A stretch of 64,000 bases of DNA from JBOZRQ01 sp050789255 (GTDB taxonomy: Bacteria; Bacillota; Sulfobacillia; Symbiobacteriales; Symbiobacteriaceae): NCBI GenBank assembly GCA_050789255.1, contig JBOZRQ010000059.1, positions 22,219 to 86,218 of the forward strand. Reading direction: 5' to 3'. The translations under genes and the position numbers were made by a program. A model generated the notes under the pieces. The model searched no databases and was not told where the DNA came from. It saw only the letters and a program-made list of their open reading frames with translations. This document shows positions 1-8,528 of this stretch, piece after piece. Each line of letters starts with the position of its first letter. Positions within the stretch are counted from its first letter, which is position 1.

Positions 1-363
1 TCAACATTGTTAGGGGAAAACAGCCCACAGGGGTTGCTGCCATTGGGGAAAAGCCGGGTTGGCGTCGGGATAACTTCACACGGGCCGTGAAGAAGCTGTG
101 GGTTGTAATCCCCACGCTTGCGGTGGGTGGGAATAACCTGTGTGTGGATATGTGCAGGGCTGGGGATGGCCAAAAATCGCGCGACGTCGCGGTATTCCGC
201 GCGCCCAGGTGTTACGCACAGAATCCCCAGGTGTTGATAACTACCTGTCCACGGAACGGTAAGGCAGGCTGTCTGTGGGGGCATTGAACCGTCCTTGACA
301 CCTACTGCCGCGTGGGTTATAATTCCGCGTGTGTCTCCAGGCGAACTGTTGGGGGGTGTACGT
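1..363. other. oriC-side intergenic region with DnaA-box-like sites
   Basis: No credible gene lies here. The region has several sites close to the DnaA box TGTGGATAA: TGTGGATAT at 143-151 and TGTTGATAA at 232-240, each with one mismatch, plus weaker GTGGG/CCCAC-rich stretches around 96-130. In Bacillota the dnaA-rpmH intergenic region is a standard place for oriC boxes, and rpmH follows directly on the + strand. I infer that dnaA lies just left of the window, pointing the other way. Only part of the box array is visible, so the unwinding element cannot be located. Confidence 0.6.
295..323 (+). promoter_or_regulatory. sigma-A promoter of rpmH
   Basis: TTGACA at 295-300 and TATAAT at 318-323 are separated by exactly 17 bases, a full consensus vegetative promoter. 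It lies 41 bases upstream of the rpmH start and probably drives rpmH-rnpA-yidD-yidC-jag. Confidence 0.9.
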
Positions 364-498
364 GTGAAGCGCACGTTCCAGCCGCACAACCGCCAGTATA
401 AAAAGGTTCACGGCTTTCTTAGCCGTATGAGCACTAGTGGTGGTCGTAAGGTGATCAAGGCTCGTCGTTCCAAGGGTCGGAAGCGTCTCGCTGTCTAA
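364..498 (+). CDS. rpmH: 50S ribosomal protein L34
   Basis: A 44-residue, very basic protein of the large ribosomal subunit. It has the L34 pattern: VKRTFQPHNR at the start, then GFLSRMST near residue 19 and a Lys/Arg-rich tail ending KGRKRLAV. The GTG at 364 is preferred because it gives the usual family length; the frame stays open upstream but that part has no L34 similarity. It follows the consensus promoter at 295-323 and is the first gene on the oriC side, as in most bacteria. Confidence 0.95.
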   Translation: MKRTFQPHNRQYKKVHGFLSRMSTSGGRKVIKARRSKGRKRLAV

Positions 499-540
499 GC
501 CGCGGCGTTTACGTCGTGGCTCTTTTTCCATTCTGCCCCT

Positions 541-954
541 ATGTCTATCGGACCAGAACGGAGGGTTGGGGAGAGGGGGCGAAGCAGCCAATCTCTCCCC
601 ACACGAGTGCAGCGAGCGTACCGGTTGAAATCCCGCCTGGACTTCCAGGAGGTCTACTCAAAGGGCCGCTCTGCAGCCAATAAGGCTGCGGTGGTTTACG
701 TTCTTCCCCGCAAGGGTACAACGGATACCCGGGTCGGTTTCGCCGCCGGCAAGAAGCTGGGCAAGGCGGTCATTCGCAATCGAATCAAGCGGCGAATTAA
801 GGAGACGGTCAGGTTGCTGTGGCCACGAGTGAGGCCCGGATTCCTGATTATCGTCATAGCTCGACAGGCCGCTAAGGACATGGTGTTTACTCAACTGCAA
901 GCTCGGGTCGCAGAGCTGTTCGAACGCGCAGGTGTGCTGAAGGCGGAAGGCTGA
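541..954 (+). CDS. rnpA: ribonuclease P protein component
   Basis: Basic protein subunit that helps RNase P RNA remove 5' leaders from pre-tRNA. The family core starts near residue 23 (VQRAYRLKSRLDFQEVY). The RNR signature region, GKAVIRNRIKRRIKE, sits near residues 77-91. With the ATG at 541 the product has 137 residues, longer than the usual ~115. A GTG at 607 gives 115 residues starting exactly at the conserved core, but neither start has a clear Shine-Dalgarno sequence, so the first 22 residues are doubtful. It sits between rpmH and yidD, the canonical order. Confidence 0.93.
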   Translation: MSIGPERRVGERGRSSQSLPTRVQRAYRLKSRLDFQEVYSKGRSAANKAAVVYVLPRKGTTDTRVGFAAGKKLGKAVIRNRIKRRIKETVRLLWPRVRPGFLIIVIARQAAKDMVFTQLQARVAELFERAGVLKAEG

Positions 955-960
955 GCAAAG

Positions 961-1173
961 GTGAAGCAAGTCGTACTTTGGCTAATCCGGTATTATCAAC
1001 GGTACCTGTCGCCGATGAAAGGTGGGCCGACCTGTCGGTTTCACCCGACCTGCTCGCAGTATGCATATGAGGCAGTGGTCAAGTACGGCGCGGTGCGCGG
1101 CTCGTATATGGCCGTCAAGCGCATTCTTCGCTGCCATCCGTTTCATCCCGGTGGTTACGACCCTGTTCCGTAA
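961..1173 (+). CDS. yidD: membrane protein insertion efficiency factor YidD
   Basis: A 70-residue protein with the family pattern: an N-terminal amphipathic helix (IRYYQRYLSPMKGG), then CRFHPTCSQYA and the C-terminal CHPFHPGGYDPVP. YidD is a small membrane-associated protein that promotes insertion by YidC. The GTG start is six bases after the rnpA stop and the gene precedes yidC, so it belongs to the rpmH-rnpA-yidD-yidC-jag cluster. Cys and His positions are intact. Confidence 0.93.
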   Translation: MKQVVLWLIRYYQRYLSPMKGGPTCRFHPTCSQYAYEAVVKYGAVRGSYMAVKRILRCHPFHPGGYDPVP

Positions 1174-1212
1174 GTCGGAACAGGTTTGGTAAATTGAGGA
1201 GGTTTCTGTGCG

Positions 1213-1896
1213 GTGATGGCATCTTGGATGGCGCCCCAGTGGCTCGTCACGCCGATGGGTCAGCTTCTGCAGTGGTACCTGAATGTGACCGGCAACTACG
1301 GCCTGGCCATCATTCTGCTTACCGTCAGTATTCGAGTTTTGATCCTTCCGCTGACGATCTACCAGACCAAGTCGATGAAGAGGATGCAGGAAGTGCAGCC
1401 TCTCATGAAGGAGCTTCAGGAGAAGCACAAGGCCGACCCGCAGAAGCTGAACCAGGAAATGATGAAGCTCTACAAGGACAAGGGGGTTAACCCCTTCTCC
1501 GGCTGCCTGCCACTGCTGATTCAGATGCCGTTCCTCTATGCGATTTTCGCCGCGTTGAACTCCTTCAATCCGGCGCCTCACCCTCCCGGGTTTCTGTGGA
1601 TTCCGAGCCTGGCGGCCAAAGATCCGTATATGATTCTCCCGATCTTGACCGTCGTGTCGATGTTCCTGCAGAGCTGGCTCTCCGGCATTGGCAGCGACCC
1701 CAACCAGAAGTTCATGATGTGGCTTATGCCGATCATGTTCGGCTACATTACGTTCCAGATGCCGCAGTCTGGCGTCGTTCTGTACTGGGTTGTAAGCACG
1801 GTGTTTGGTCTTGTGCAGCAGGGCATTTACCCCGGGTTTGCCCGGTATAACAAGCCCGCTGTTCAGGGCCCCAAGGGGGATGCGGGATCGCAATGA
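1213..1896 (+). CDS. yidC: membrane protein insertase YidC/SpoIIIJ
   Basis: Integral-membrane insertase of 227 residues. The family core begins near residue 28 (NYGLAIILLTVSIRVLILPL) and includes the charged cytoplasmic loop (QEVQPLMKELQEKHKADPQK), NPFSGCLPLLIQMPFLYA, and further hydrophobic segments. The conserved substrate-contacting Arg is in the SIRVLI segment. AGGAGG at 1197-1202 precedes GTG 1213; ATG 1216 is possible. Unlike Bacillus SpoIIIJ, no lipoprotein signal with a Cys is visible, so the short N-terminus may be non-cleaved. The stop overlaps the jag start (ATGA). Confidence 0.93.
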   Translation: MMASWMAPQWLVTPMGQLLQWYLNVTGNYGLAIILLTVSIRVLILPLTIYQTKSMKRMQEVQPLMKELQEKHKADPQKLNQEMMKLYKDKGVNPFSGCLPLLIQMPFLYAIFAALNSFNPAPHPPGFLWIPSLAAKDPYMILPILTVVSMFLQSWLSGIGSDPNQKFMMWLMPIMFGYITFQMPQSGVVLYWVVSTVFGLVQQGIYPGFARYNKPAVQGPKGDAGSQ

Positions 1897-2510
1897 AATC
1901 GATTGAGAAGAGCGGCCGTAATGTTGATGAAGCCATTGCTGCAGCACTTGAAGATCTGGGCGTTCCGTCTACCCGTGTGAAGGTAGAGGTGCTCGACGAG
2001 GGCAAGGGCGGCTTTCTTGGCATCGGCGCCCGCCCGGCTGTCGTGCGGGTGACCCTCCGGGAGAACCGGGCTGAACGGGTCGAGCGCTTCCTTTCGGACG
2101 TCTGCGATGCGATGAGCATGGAAGCCCGGGTTACCGTTCGGGAGGACGAGGAGTACCTGCACGCCGACGTGTACGGCAAGGAAGCAGGAATGCTGATCGG
2201 CCACCACGGGCAAACTCTTGATGCGCTTCAGTACCTCGCGAACCTCGTGGCCGGGAAGGCCGGGGATGAAGGGCCTCGGGTATTGCTCGACGTCGAGGAG
2301 TACCGCAAGCGTCGTGAAGAGACGCTGACCAGGCTGGCGACCCGGCTGGCGGAGCGGGTGGCGCGCAGTGGGGAGCCCGTGGTGCTCGAACCCATGAGTG
2401 CTCACGAGCGGCGGGTCATTCACCTGGCGCTCCAGGACAACCCCTCCGTGGCCACGTCCAGCGAAGGGGAAGATCCCTTCCGCCGGGTGGTCATTCAGCC
2501 GAAGAAGTAG
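1893..2510 (+). CDS. jag: RNA-binding protein Jag/KhpB
   Basis: A 205-residue protein with the three-part KhpB layout. The Jag-N domain is at residues 1-50 (EKSGRNVDEAIAAALEDLG, then KGGFLGIGARPAVV). A KH domain lies at roughly 80-135, with the motif GKEAGMLIGHHGQTLDALQYL. An R3H domain is at the C-terminus (PMSAHERRVIHLAL). KhpB binds RNA with KhpA and affects cell division and envelope homeostasis. The gene overlaps yidC by four bases, implying translational coupling, and is followed by a terminator. Confidence 0.93.
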   Translation: MKSIEKSGRNVDEAIAAALEDLGVPSTRVKVEVLDEGKGGFLGIGARPAVVRVTLRENRAERVERFLSDVCDAMSMEARVTVREDEEYLHADVYGKEAGMLIGHHGQTLDALQYLANLVAGKAGDEGPRVLLDVEEYRKRREETLTRLATRLAERVARSGEPVVLEPMSAHERRVIHLALQDNPSVATSSEGEDPFRRVVIQPKK

Positions 2511-2519
2511 CCAAGACCG

Positions 2520-2554
2520 AACGGCCTGGTAGCAACCGCTGCCGGGCCGTTTTT
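2520..2554 (+). terminator. intrinsic terminator after jag
   Basis: AACGGCCTGG at 2520-2529 pairs, with one wobble, with CCGGGCCGTT at 2542-2551. A T-run at 2550-2554 follows. It ends the rpmH-jag cluster. Confidence 0.8.
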
Positions 2555-2582
2555 ATGTGCATGAGCGAAAGGGGTTAGTCTG

Positions 2583-3959
2583 TTGCTGGGGGAGGACACA
2601 ATCGCAGCCGTTGCCACAGGCATGGGCGAGGGAGGAATCGGGGTCATCCGCATCAGCGGGAGCGATGCGGTTTCTGTAGGTAGCCGCTGTTTTCGGCCTC
2701 GGGCGGGGCGGGCGCTTCGTGACAGGCGCACCCACACGGTAACCTACGGGTGGGTGATCGATCCATCGGGTGCGCCAGTCGATGAGGCACTGGCAATCCT
2801 AATGCGGGGTCCTCGCTCCTTTACGGGCGAGGATGTCGTTGAACTGCACTGCCATGGCGGTCAGGTGGCGGTTCGGCAGGTGTTGGACGTAGTCCTTGCC
2901 GCCGGCGCTCGATTGGCTGAACCCGGGGAGTTTACCCGCCGGGCCTTTTTGAATGGGCGGATTGACCTGGCTCAGGCCGAGGCGGTTGTCGACATTATTC
3001 GTGCGAAGACCGATCGGGCTATGAGTGCGGCCGTCAGCCAACTTCGCGGTGAACTGGGCGGGCCCGTCCGTTCGGTGCGCGACCGGTTGCTCGAGGTTAT
3101 GGCTCACCTGGAGGCCGATATCGATTTTCCTGAGCTGGACCTGGAGGTTCAGACGCGCAGCGAGGTGACACAGGCCTGTGAAGAGAGCCTTGCCCGGCTT
3201 CACGGCTTGTTGGCTGGAGCACGCCAGGGAAAACTACTGCGCGAGGGGCTCAGGGTGGTGCTGGCAGGGCGCCCGAACGTGGGCAAATCCAGCCTGATGA
3301 ACCGGCTGGTGCGTGAGAACCGTTCCATCGTGACGGAGATTCCGGGTACCACCCGGGACGTTATCGAGGAGTGGATCAACCTGAGGGGCCTGCCTGTTGT
3401 GCTGGCTGACACCGCCGGGATTCGTCCCACCGAGGACGTGGTTGAGCGGCTTGGTGTCGATCGCAGTCGGGCGATGCTGGACCGGGCGGACCTGGTGCTG
3501 GTGGTCATTGACGCCGAGGCAGGTGTGACGCCGGAGGATCACAGCCTGATTGATCTTCTGCCGACGGGTAAACCGCGCCTGGGCTTGGTGAACAAGATCG
3601 ATTTGGCGCCAAACTTCGATCTTGGAAGCGTGGCCTCGGCGCTCGGTGGCTGCGAGGTCCTGGGGGTTTCGGCCGTGAGCGGCATGGGTCTGGAGGAGCT
3701 GGAGCTCACCATCGCTCGATCTGCCGGCGGTCACGATGTGGAAGAGAGCTTTTTGGCGAACGCTCGCCATGAGGAAGCGCTTCGGCGGGCAGTTGAGCAT
3801 TTGGAAGCGGCCCTGCAGACCGAGCGGGCCGGCTTCAGTTCGGACCTGGTGTCGATCGATATTCGGTCCGCCTGGGCAGTTCTTGGGGAGATCACCGGAG
3901 AGACCGTAGGCGAGGACCTGTTGGACCAGATTTTCAGCCGGTTTTGCATTGGGAAGTGA
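2583..3959 (+). CDS. mnmE: tRNA uridine-5-carboxymethylaminomethyl(34) synthesis GTPase MnmE
   Basis: A 458-residue GTPase that works with MnmG to modify the wobble uridine (cmnm5U34). The N-terminal tetrahydrofolate-binding domain opens with EDTIAAVATGMGEGGIGVIRISG. The G domain is inserted in a helical domain: G1 GRPNVGKSS near residues 229-237, IPGTTRD, DTAG and NKID. The C-terminal signature FCIGK is intact, including the catalytic Cys. The start is TTG at 2583 after a GAAAGGGG sequence. mnmG begins four bases after its stop. Confidence 0.96.
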   Translation: MLGEDTIAAVATGMGEGGIGVIRISGSDAVSVGSRCFRPRAGRALRDRRTHTVTYGWVIDPSGAPVDEALAILMRGPRSFTGEDVVELHCHGGQVAVRQVLDVVLAAGARLAEPGEFTRRAFLNGRIDLAQAEAVVDIIRAKTDRAMSAAVSQLRGELGGPVRSVRDRLLEVMAHLEADIDFPELDLEVQTRSEVTQACEESLARLHGLLAGARQGKLLREGLRVVLAGRPNVGKSSLMNRLVRENRSIVTEIPGTTRDVIEEWINLRGLPVVLADTAGIRPTEDVVERLGVDRSRAMLDRADLVLVVIDAEAGVTPEDHSLIDLLPTGKPRLGLVNKIDLAPNFDLGSVASALGGCEVLGVSAVSGMGLEELELTIARSAGGHDVEESFLANARHEEALRRAVEHLEAALQTERAGFSSDLVSIDIRSAWAVLGEITGETVGEDLLDQIFSRFCIGK

Positions 3960-3963
3960 GAAG

Positions 3964-5838
3964 ATGGGCCTGACCAAAACGTACGACGTGATCGTGGTGG
4001 GCGCCGGGCATGCGGGGGTGGAGGCGGCCCTGGCAGCTGCGCGCATGGGGCTGAGTACGGCGTGCTTCACGACTAATCTCGACAACATTGCTATGATGAA
4101 CTGCAATCCCTCGGTGGGCGGACCCGCCAAGGGGCACCTGGTGCGTGAGATCGACGCTCTGGGCGGGCAGATGGGCCTCACCGCTGACCAAACCTACCTG
4201 CAGATGCGCCTGCTCAATACCGGGAAGGGTCCCGCTGTGCGCGCCCTGCGGGCGCAGGCGGACAAGCGGGAATATGCCTGGACGATGCGCATGGTCATGG
4301 AGCGCACGCCCAACCTGGATCTCAAGCAGGGAATGGTGCAAGACCTTGTAGTCGAAGACGGGAAGATTGTCGGAATTACCACGGCTACCGGGCTATTTTT
4401 CGGGGCAAAGGCGGTGGTGCTCTCCACGGGTACGTACCTGCATGGAAAGACCATCGTCGGTGAAGTGCACCGTCACTCCGGACCGAGCGGCATGGCCCCT
4501 GCAGTTGGCCTTACGGCGAACCTGATTCGACTGGGGCTTGAGGTTGGCCGGTTCAAAACTGGCACCCCGCCCCGCCTTGACGGCCGGACGGTCAACTATG
4601 ATGTGATGACACGCCAGGACGGTGACGAGGAGCCCTGGCGGTTCAGCTTTATGTCCCCCAGAGAGCAGCGTCCGCAGTTGCCCTGCTGGCTGACCTATAC
4701 GAATGCCGATACCCACGAGATCATTCGACAGAATCTGCACAGGGCGCCGATGTTCAACGGCACAATTGAGGGGCGGGGGCCCCGGTACTGCCCATCGGTG
4801 GAGGACAAGGTGGTGCGGTTCGCTGAGAAGGAAAGCCACCAGATCTTCCTCGAACCCGAGACGCGCGAGAGCATCGAGATGTATCTGCTGGGCTTCTCTA
4901 CGAGCCTCCCGGAGGAGGTTCAGATCGAGGCCATTCGGTCCATCCGGGGCCTGGAGAATGCGGAACTCCTTCGGGCTGGGTACGCAATCGAGTACGACTA
5001 CATCATTAGCACGCAGTTGAAGCCTTCGTTGGAGACCAAGAAGGTGAGCGGCCTGTTTTGCGGTGGTCAGATCAACGGGACCTCCGGGTATGAAGAGGCG
5101 GCTGCTCAGGGTCTGATCGCCGGCATTAACGCTGCACTGTACGTTCAGGACCGGGAGCCGTTAATTCTCAGCCGGTCAGATGCCTATATTGGCGTTCTGA
5201 TCGATGACCTCGTGACAAAGGGGAGCTCGGAGCCTTACCGCATGATGACTTCGCGGGCTGAGTACCGCCTGTTGCTGCGCATGGACAACGCCCACTTCCG
5301 GCTGACTGAGAAGGGCCGGGAGATCGGGCTGGTTGACGATGCCCGGTGGTACCGGTTTGCAGGGTTGCGGGATGCGGTCGAGGCGGAATCGTCGCGGCTG
5401 TCCTCGGTCGTGGTAGCGCCCAGCGAGCCTGTGCAAGCGGTACTCCGGGACGCGGGAACCGCCGAGCTACGCTCCGGCAGCACGGCGGTGCAGGTGTTGC
5501 GGCGCCCGGAGATTGGCTACGACCACCTCGTCAAAATGGGCATCGGGCGGACCGACTTGGAGCCCGAGGTAGTGCACGAGGTGGAGACCGTGGTCAAGTA
5601 CGAGGGCTATATTCAGCAGGAAGCGGCTCAGGTCGAGCGGGTAAAGAGGCTGGAGGCCAGACGGATTCCGGCAGATACGGACTTTTCGGGGCTGCGCGGT
5701 CTTTCTATGGAGGCGCGCGAGAAGCTTTCACGCATTCGGCCGGAAACCGTGGGCCAGGCGAGCCGCATTGCCGGCGTGTCACCTGCCGATATTGCCATGC
5801 TGATGGTCTACCTGGAGCAACAGTCCCGACAAGGGTAA
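3964..5838 (+). CDS. mnmG: tRNA uridine-5-carboxymethylaminomethyl(34) synthesis enzyme MnmG
   Basis: FAD-dependent partner of MnmE, 624 residues. The N-terminal dinucleotide fold is YDVIVVGAGHAGVEAALAAA (residues 7-26). Family motifs NCNPSVGGPAKGHLVREIDALGG and FKTGTPPRL follow, and the helical C-terminal domain ends the protein. ATG 3964 is chosen over TTG 3949 because it has GGGAAGTGAGAAG just upstream and gives the family N-terminus. Like mnmE and rsmG it lies in the conserved oriC-proximal block. Confidence 0.96.
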   Translation: MGLTKTYDVIVVGAGHAGVEAALAAARMGLSTACFTTNLDNIAMMNCNPSVGGPAKGHLVREIDALGGQMGLTADQTYLQMRLLNTGKGPAVRALRAQADKREYAWTMRMVMERTPNLDLKQGMVQDLVVEDGKIVGITTATGLFFGAKAVVLSTGTYLHGKTIVGEVHRHSGPSGMAPAVGLTANLIRLGLEVGRFKTGTPPRLDGRTVNYDVMTRQDGDEEPWRFSFMSPREQRPQLPCWLTYTNADTHEIIRQNLHRAPMFNGTIEGRGPRYCPSVEDKVVRFAEKESHQIFLEPETRESIEMYLLGFSTSLPEEVQIEAIRSIRGLENAELLRAGYAIEYDYIISTQLKPSLETKKVSGLFCGGQINGTSGYEEAAAQGLIAGINAALYVQDREPLILSRSDAYIGVLIDDLVTKGSSEPYRMMTSRAEYRLLLRMDNAHFRLTEKGREIGLVDDARWYRFAGLRDAVEAESSRLSSVVVAPSEPVQAVLRDAGTAELRSGSTAVQVLRRPEIGYDHLVKMGIGRTDLEPEVVHEVETVVKYEGYIQQEAAQVERVKRLEARRIPADTDFSGLRGLSMEAREKLSRIRPETVGQASRIAGVSPADIAMLMVYLEQQSRQG

Positions 5839-5852
5839 CCGGAGGTGCTAGC

Positions 5853-6593
5853 ATGGAATCAGCAAACAGAGCCCTGCTGGAGGGAGCCGCACGTACGTTC
5901 GGTGGCACTCTGGAGGAGCGTTCTGTGGCGGGAATCGCACGCCACCTGGCGATGGTCGCCGACTGGAACGAGCGGGTCAACCTGACGGCGATCACGCAAG
6001 AGCGAGAGATGGTTTTGAGGCACGCTGTCGACTCTGCCTCGGCTCTCACGGCAATCAGTCTATCCCCTGGGATGAGGGTCCTTGATGTGGGGACGGGGGC
6101 AGGCTTTCCCGGGGTTACGCTGAAGTGCATCGTCCCAGAGATCGACCTGGTCTTGCTGGAGAGCCTCCAGAAGCGCTGTCGGTTTTTGGAGGCGGTCAAG
6201 ACGGAAGTTGTCGAAGAGGTCCTGGGTGTAACTGAGGGCTACGAAGTGCTGTGGGGTCGGGCCGAAGACTTGGGTCAAAAGCCCGAGTACCGCGAGAGGT
6301 TCGACCTGGTCTGCGCCAGGGCGGTTGCGGAGCTTCGCGTTCTGGCCGAGTTCTGCTTGCCGTTCTGCCGGGTGGGCGGCGAGTTCCTGGCCATGAAGGG
6401 GCCCACGGGCGTTGAGGAGGTCGAGGCTTCCCGGCGAGCTATTGAGCTCCTCGGGGGAGCAGTAACGGAGGTCAAGACTCTGAGGTTGCCGGAGGACGCC
6501 GGTGAACGAACTTTGATTCGGATCGGCAAGGTGAAAGCCACACCCAAGGCCTATCCACGGAAGGCTGGAACCCCTTCAAAGTCCCCGTTGTAG
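5853..6593 (+). CDS. rsmG: 16S rRNA (guanine(527)-N7)-methyltransferase RsmG
   Basis: SAM-dependent methyltransferase of 246 residues that modifies G527 of 16S rRNA. The SAM motif VLDVGTGAGFPGV lies near residues 72-84, after the N-terminal segment WNERVNLTAI. ARAVAEL and FLAMKGP are further family motifs. GGAGGTG at 5841-5847 fixes the ATG at 5853; the open frame upstream overlaps mnmG and is not real. The basic C-terminal tail (about 20 residues) is longer than in many homologues. A weak hairpin (GGAACCCC with GGGTTCC) spans the stop codon without a clear T-run. Confidence 0.95.
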   Translation: MESANRALLEGAARTFGGTLEERSVAGIARHLAMVADWNERVNLTAITQEREMVLRHAVDSASALTAISLSPGMRVLDVGTGAGFPGVTLKCIVPEIDLVLLESLQKRCRFLEAVKTEVVEEVLGVTEGYEVLWGRAEDLGQKPEYRERFDLVCARAVAELRVLAEFCLPFCRVGGEFLAMKGPTGVEEVEASRRAIELLGGAVTEVKTLRLPEDAGERTLIRIGKVKATPKAYPRKAGTPSKSPL

Positions 6594-6664
6594 GGTTCCG
6601 GTCTCAGTTTCTTAGTGGCCTATTCGTATGTATGTGCGTAGGGCGCAATTGGCTACGTCGCAGT

Positions 6665-6691
6665 GCAGGAACGGTTGGGAACGCGCCGAAT
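6665..6691 (+). promoter_or_regulatory. candidate sigma-H promoter of parAB
   Basis: GCAGGAACG at 6665-6673 and GCCGAAT at 6685-6691 are 11 bases apart. The sigma-H consensus of Bacillus is RNAGGAWWW, 11-12 bases, RNNGAAT. The -10 part matches fully; two of the three W positions of the -35 do not. It lies 67 bases upstream of parA. A GCGCCGA/TCGGCGC inverted repeat (6683-6689 and 6716-6722) overlaps it. Confidence 0.45.
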
Positions 6692-6758
6692 TGTACCGAA
6701 GTAGATGTAGTCTTCTCGGCGCACAATTAGCGGGTTCTCTGCCCAGGAGGTAGTAGCC

Positions 6759-7535
6759 ATGGGCCGCATTATTGCCGTGGCCAACCAGAAGGGCGGTGTG
6801 GGTAAGACCACCACCGCCGTCAATTTAAGTGCTTGCTTGGCAGAGGCCGGCAAGCGGGTCTTGTTAGTGGATGTGGATCCTCAGGGGAACGCCACCAGCG
6901 GGCTTGGCATTGACCGGAAGGCCGTGAAGGCTTCGGTCTATGAGCTCCTGCTGGAGGACATGCTGCCAACCCAGGCCATGGTCGACACTCCGGTCAAAGG
7001 ACTCTCCGTGGTTCCTGCGACCATCGACCTTGCGGGCGCCGAAATTGAACTCGTTCCGCGCATCTCCCGGGAGAACCGGCTCAAGAAGGCGCTCCACGCG
7101 GTCAGAGACCAGTTCGATTTCATTCTGATCGACTGTCCTCCGTCGTTGGGTCTTATCACCTTGAATGCCCTTACGGCTGCCGATTCGATCCTGATCCCAA
7201 TTCAGTGCGAGTACTACGCACTGGAGGGCCTCACTCAGCTTATGGACACGTTCAAGCTGGTGAGAGAGGCATTGAACCCGGCCTTGGAGGTGGAGGGGGT
7301 ACTGCTCACCATGTTCGACGGGCGTACCAACTTGAGCATCCAAGTGGTGGACGACGTAAAGAAGTTCTTCAGGGGCAAGGTGTACCGGAGCATCATTACC
7401 CGGAATGTCCGGCTGAGTGAGGCGCCCAGTCACGGTGTCCCGATCAGCATGTACGACCCTCGTTCAAAGGGTGCCGAGGCATATACCGAACTAGCCCGTG
7501 AGGTGATAGAGCATGTCGAAGAAAGGGCTGGGTAG
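6759..7535 (+). CDS. parA: chromosome partitioning ATPase ParA/Soj
   Basis: A 258-residue ParA-type ATPase. The deviant Walker A motif KGGVGKTT is at residues 11-18, with the second signature lysine typical of the family. LLVDVDPQGNATSGLG follows, then Walker B ILIDCPPSLG near residue 125. It dimerises on DNA with ATP and is regulated by ParB; in spore formers Soj also affects DnaA activity. The ATG follows AGGAGG. parB overlaps its 3' end by 23 bases, so the two are coupled. Confidence 0.96.
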   Translation: MGRIIAVANQKGGVGKTTTAVNLSACLAEAGKRVLLVDVDPQGNATSGLGIDRKAVKASVYELLLEDMLPTQAMVDTPVKGLSVVPATIDLAGAEIELVPRISRENRLKKALHAVRDQFDFILIDCPPSLGLITLNALTAADSILIPIQCEYYALEGLTQLMDTFKLVREALNPALEVEGVLLTMFDGRTNLSIQVVDDVKKFFRGKVYRSIITRNVRLSEAPSHGVPISMYDPRSKGAEAYTELAREVIEHVEERAG

Positions 7536-8409
7536 AGGTCTTGGCGCCTTGATTCCTGAGGTCGAGGTGCAGGAGAAGGACAAGGAAAGCATTCTGGAGA
7601 TTGAGATCAGCCTCATCGAACGGAATCCCCGCCAGCCCCGTAAGGTCTTTGAGCAGGCCAAGCTGGAGGAACTGGCAGCGTCGATTCGTGAGCATGGCGT
7701 GGTCCAGCCGATCGTGCTGCGCCCGAAGGACGGACGCTATGAGATTGTCGCCGGTGAACGTCGGTGGCGTGCATCTCAAGTAGCCGGGTTGAAGCGCATC
7801 CCCGCTCTGGTTCGGGACTTCTCCGAGGCCGAGACCATGGAGATCGCTCTGATTGAGAACCTTCAGCGGGAAGATCTGAACCCGCTTGAAGAGGCAGAGG
7901 CATACGCAATTCTGCTGGAGGAGTTTAAACTCACGCAGGATGAGTTGGCTAAGCGCCTCGGTAAGAGCCGCCCGCAAATCACCAACACGGTCCGCCTGCT
8001 CCAGCTCGGGCTGGTGGCGCAAGCTGAAGTTCGTGCCGGCCGCCTGTCCATGGGGCATGCGAAGGTACTTCTCGGCGTCTCGGACCCCGGCCTTCAGGGA
8101 ATGTTGGCTAGTAAATGTGCGGAGACTGGCATGTCGGTGCGGGAACTTGAGAGCGCGGTTCGTTTGGCCGAAAGCGCTGCACAGGATCGCAAGGCGAAGG
8201 CCTCGAACCTGGAGCCCAACATGCAGGCCGTGGAATCTCGGCTTCGAGAATGGTTTGGTACACCCGTGCGGCTGGTAGCTGGGGAGAAGAAGGGGAAAAT
8301 CGAGATTACGTACTTCGGCGAGGAAGGTCTTGGCCGGATTCTCGAGGCCCTTGGGTTGACGGATTCACCTTCCGCAGCTAGCCCTCCCAAAGAGCGGTTT
8401 CGGGTGTAG
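7513..8409 (+). CDS. parB: chromosome partitioning protein ParB/Spo0J
   Basis: A 298-residue CTP-dependent DNA clamp that loads at parS. It begins with the family start GLGRGLGALIPE. The ParB/Srx domain carries the arginine-rich CTP motif GERRWRA near residue 82. A helix-turn-helix follows (LTQDELAKRLGKSRPQITN) near residues 140-158, then a C-terminal dimerisation domain. Two parS sites lie just after its stop. No second ParB-like gene (noc) is seen here, unlike in Bacillus. Confidence 0.96.
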   Translation: MSKKGLGRGLGALIPEVEVQEKDKESILEIEISLIERNPRQPRKVFEQAKLEELAASIREHGVVQPIVLRPKDGRYEIVAGERRWRASQVAGLKRIPALVRDFSEAETMEIALIENLQREDLNPLEEAEAYAILLEEFKLTQDELAKRLGKSRPQITNTVRLLQLGLVAQAEVRAGRLSMGHAKVLLGVSDPGLQGMLASKCAETGMSVRELESAVRLAESAAQDRKAKASNLEPNMQAVESRLREWFGTPVRLVAGEKKGKIEITYFGEEGLGRILEALGLTDSPSAASPPKERFRV

Positions 8410-8422
8410 GTGGGCGCCTTAA

Positions 8423-8470
8423 TAGTTCCACGTGGAACCAGTACACGCATGGTGGTTCCACGTGGAACTA
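8423..8470. promoter_or_regulatory. parS: two parS centromere sites
   Basis: The perfect palindrome GTTCCACGTGGAAC occurs at 8425-8438 and again at 8455-8468, 30 bases apart centre to centre. It is the parS 14-mer in its GC-richer form (canonical GTTTCACGTGAAAC, with symmetric T-to-C and A-to-G changes). The position just after parB is a classic one for ParB loading. Confidence 0.93.
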
Positions 8471-8528
8471 ATCTGTTCCAAAGCAAATCAACGAGTAAGA
8501 CTCCATACACAACAAGGAGGTCCACACG

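Noticed and set aside
982..1947. 321-codon frame opposite yidD and yidC
   Set aside because: Composition-driven shadow of real genes.
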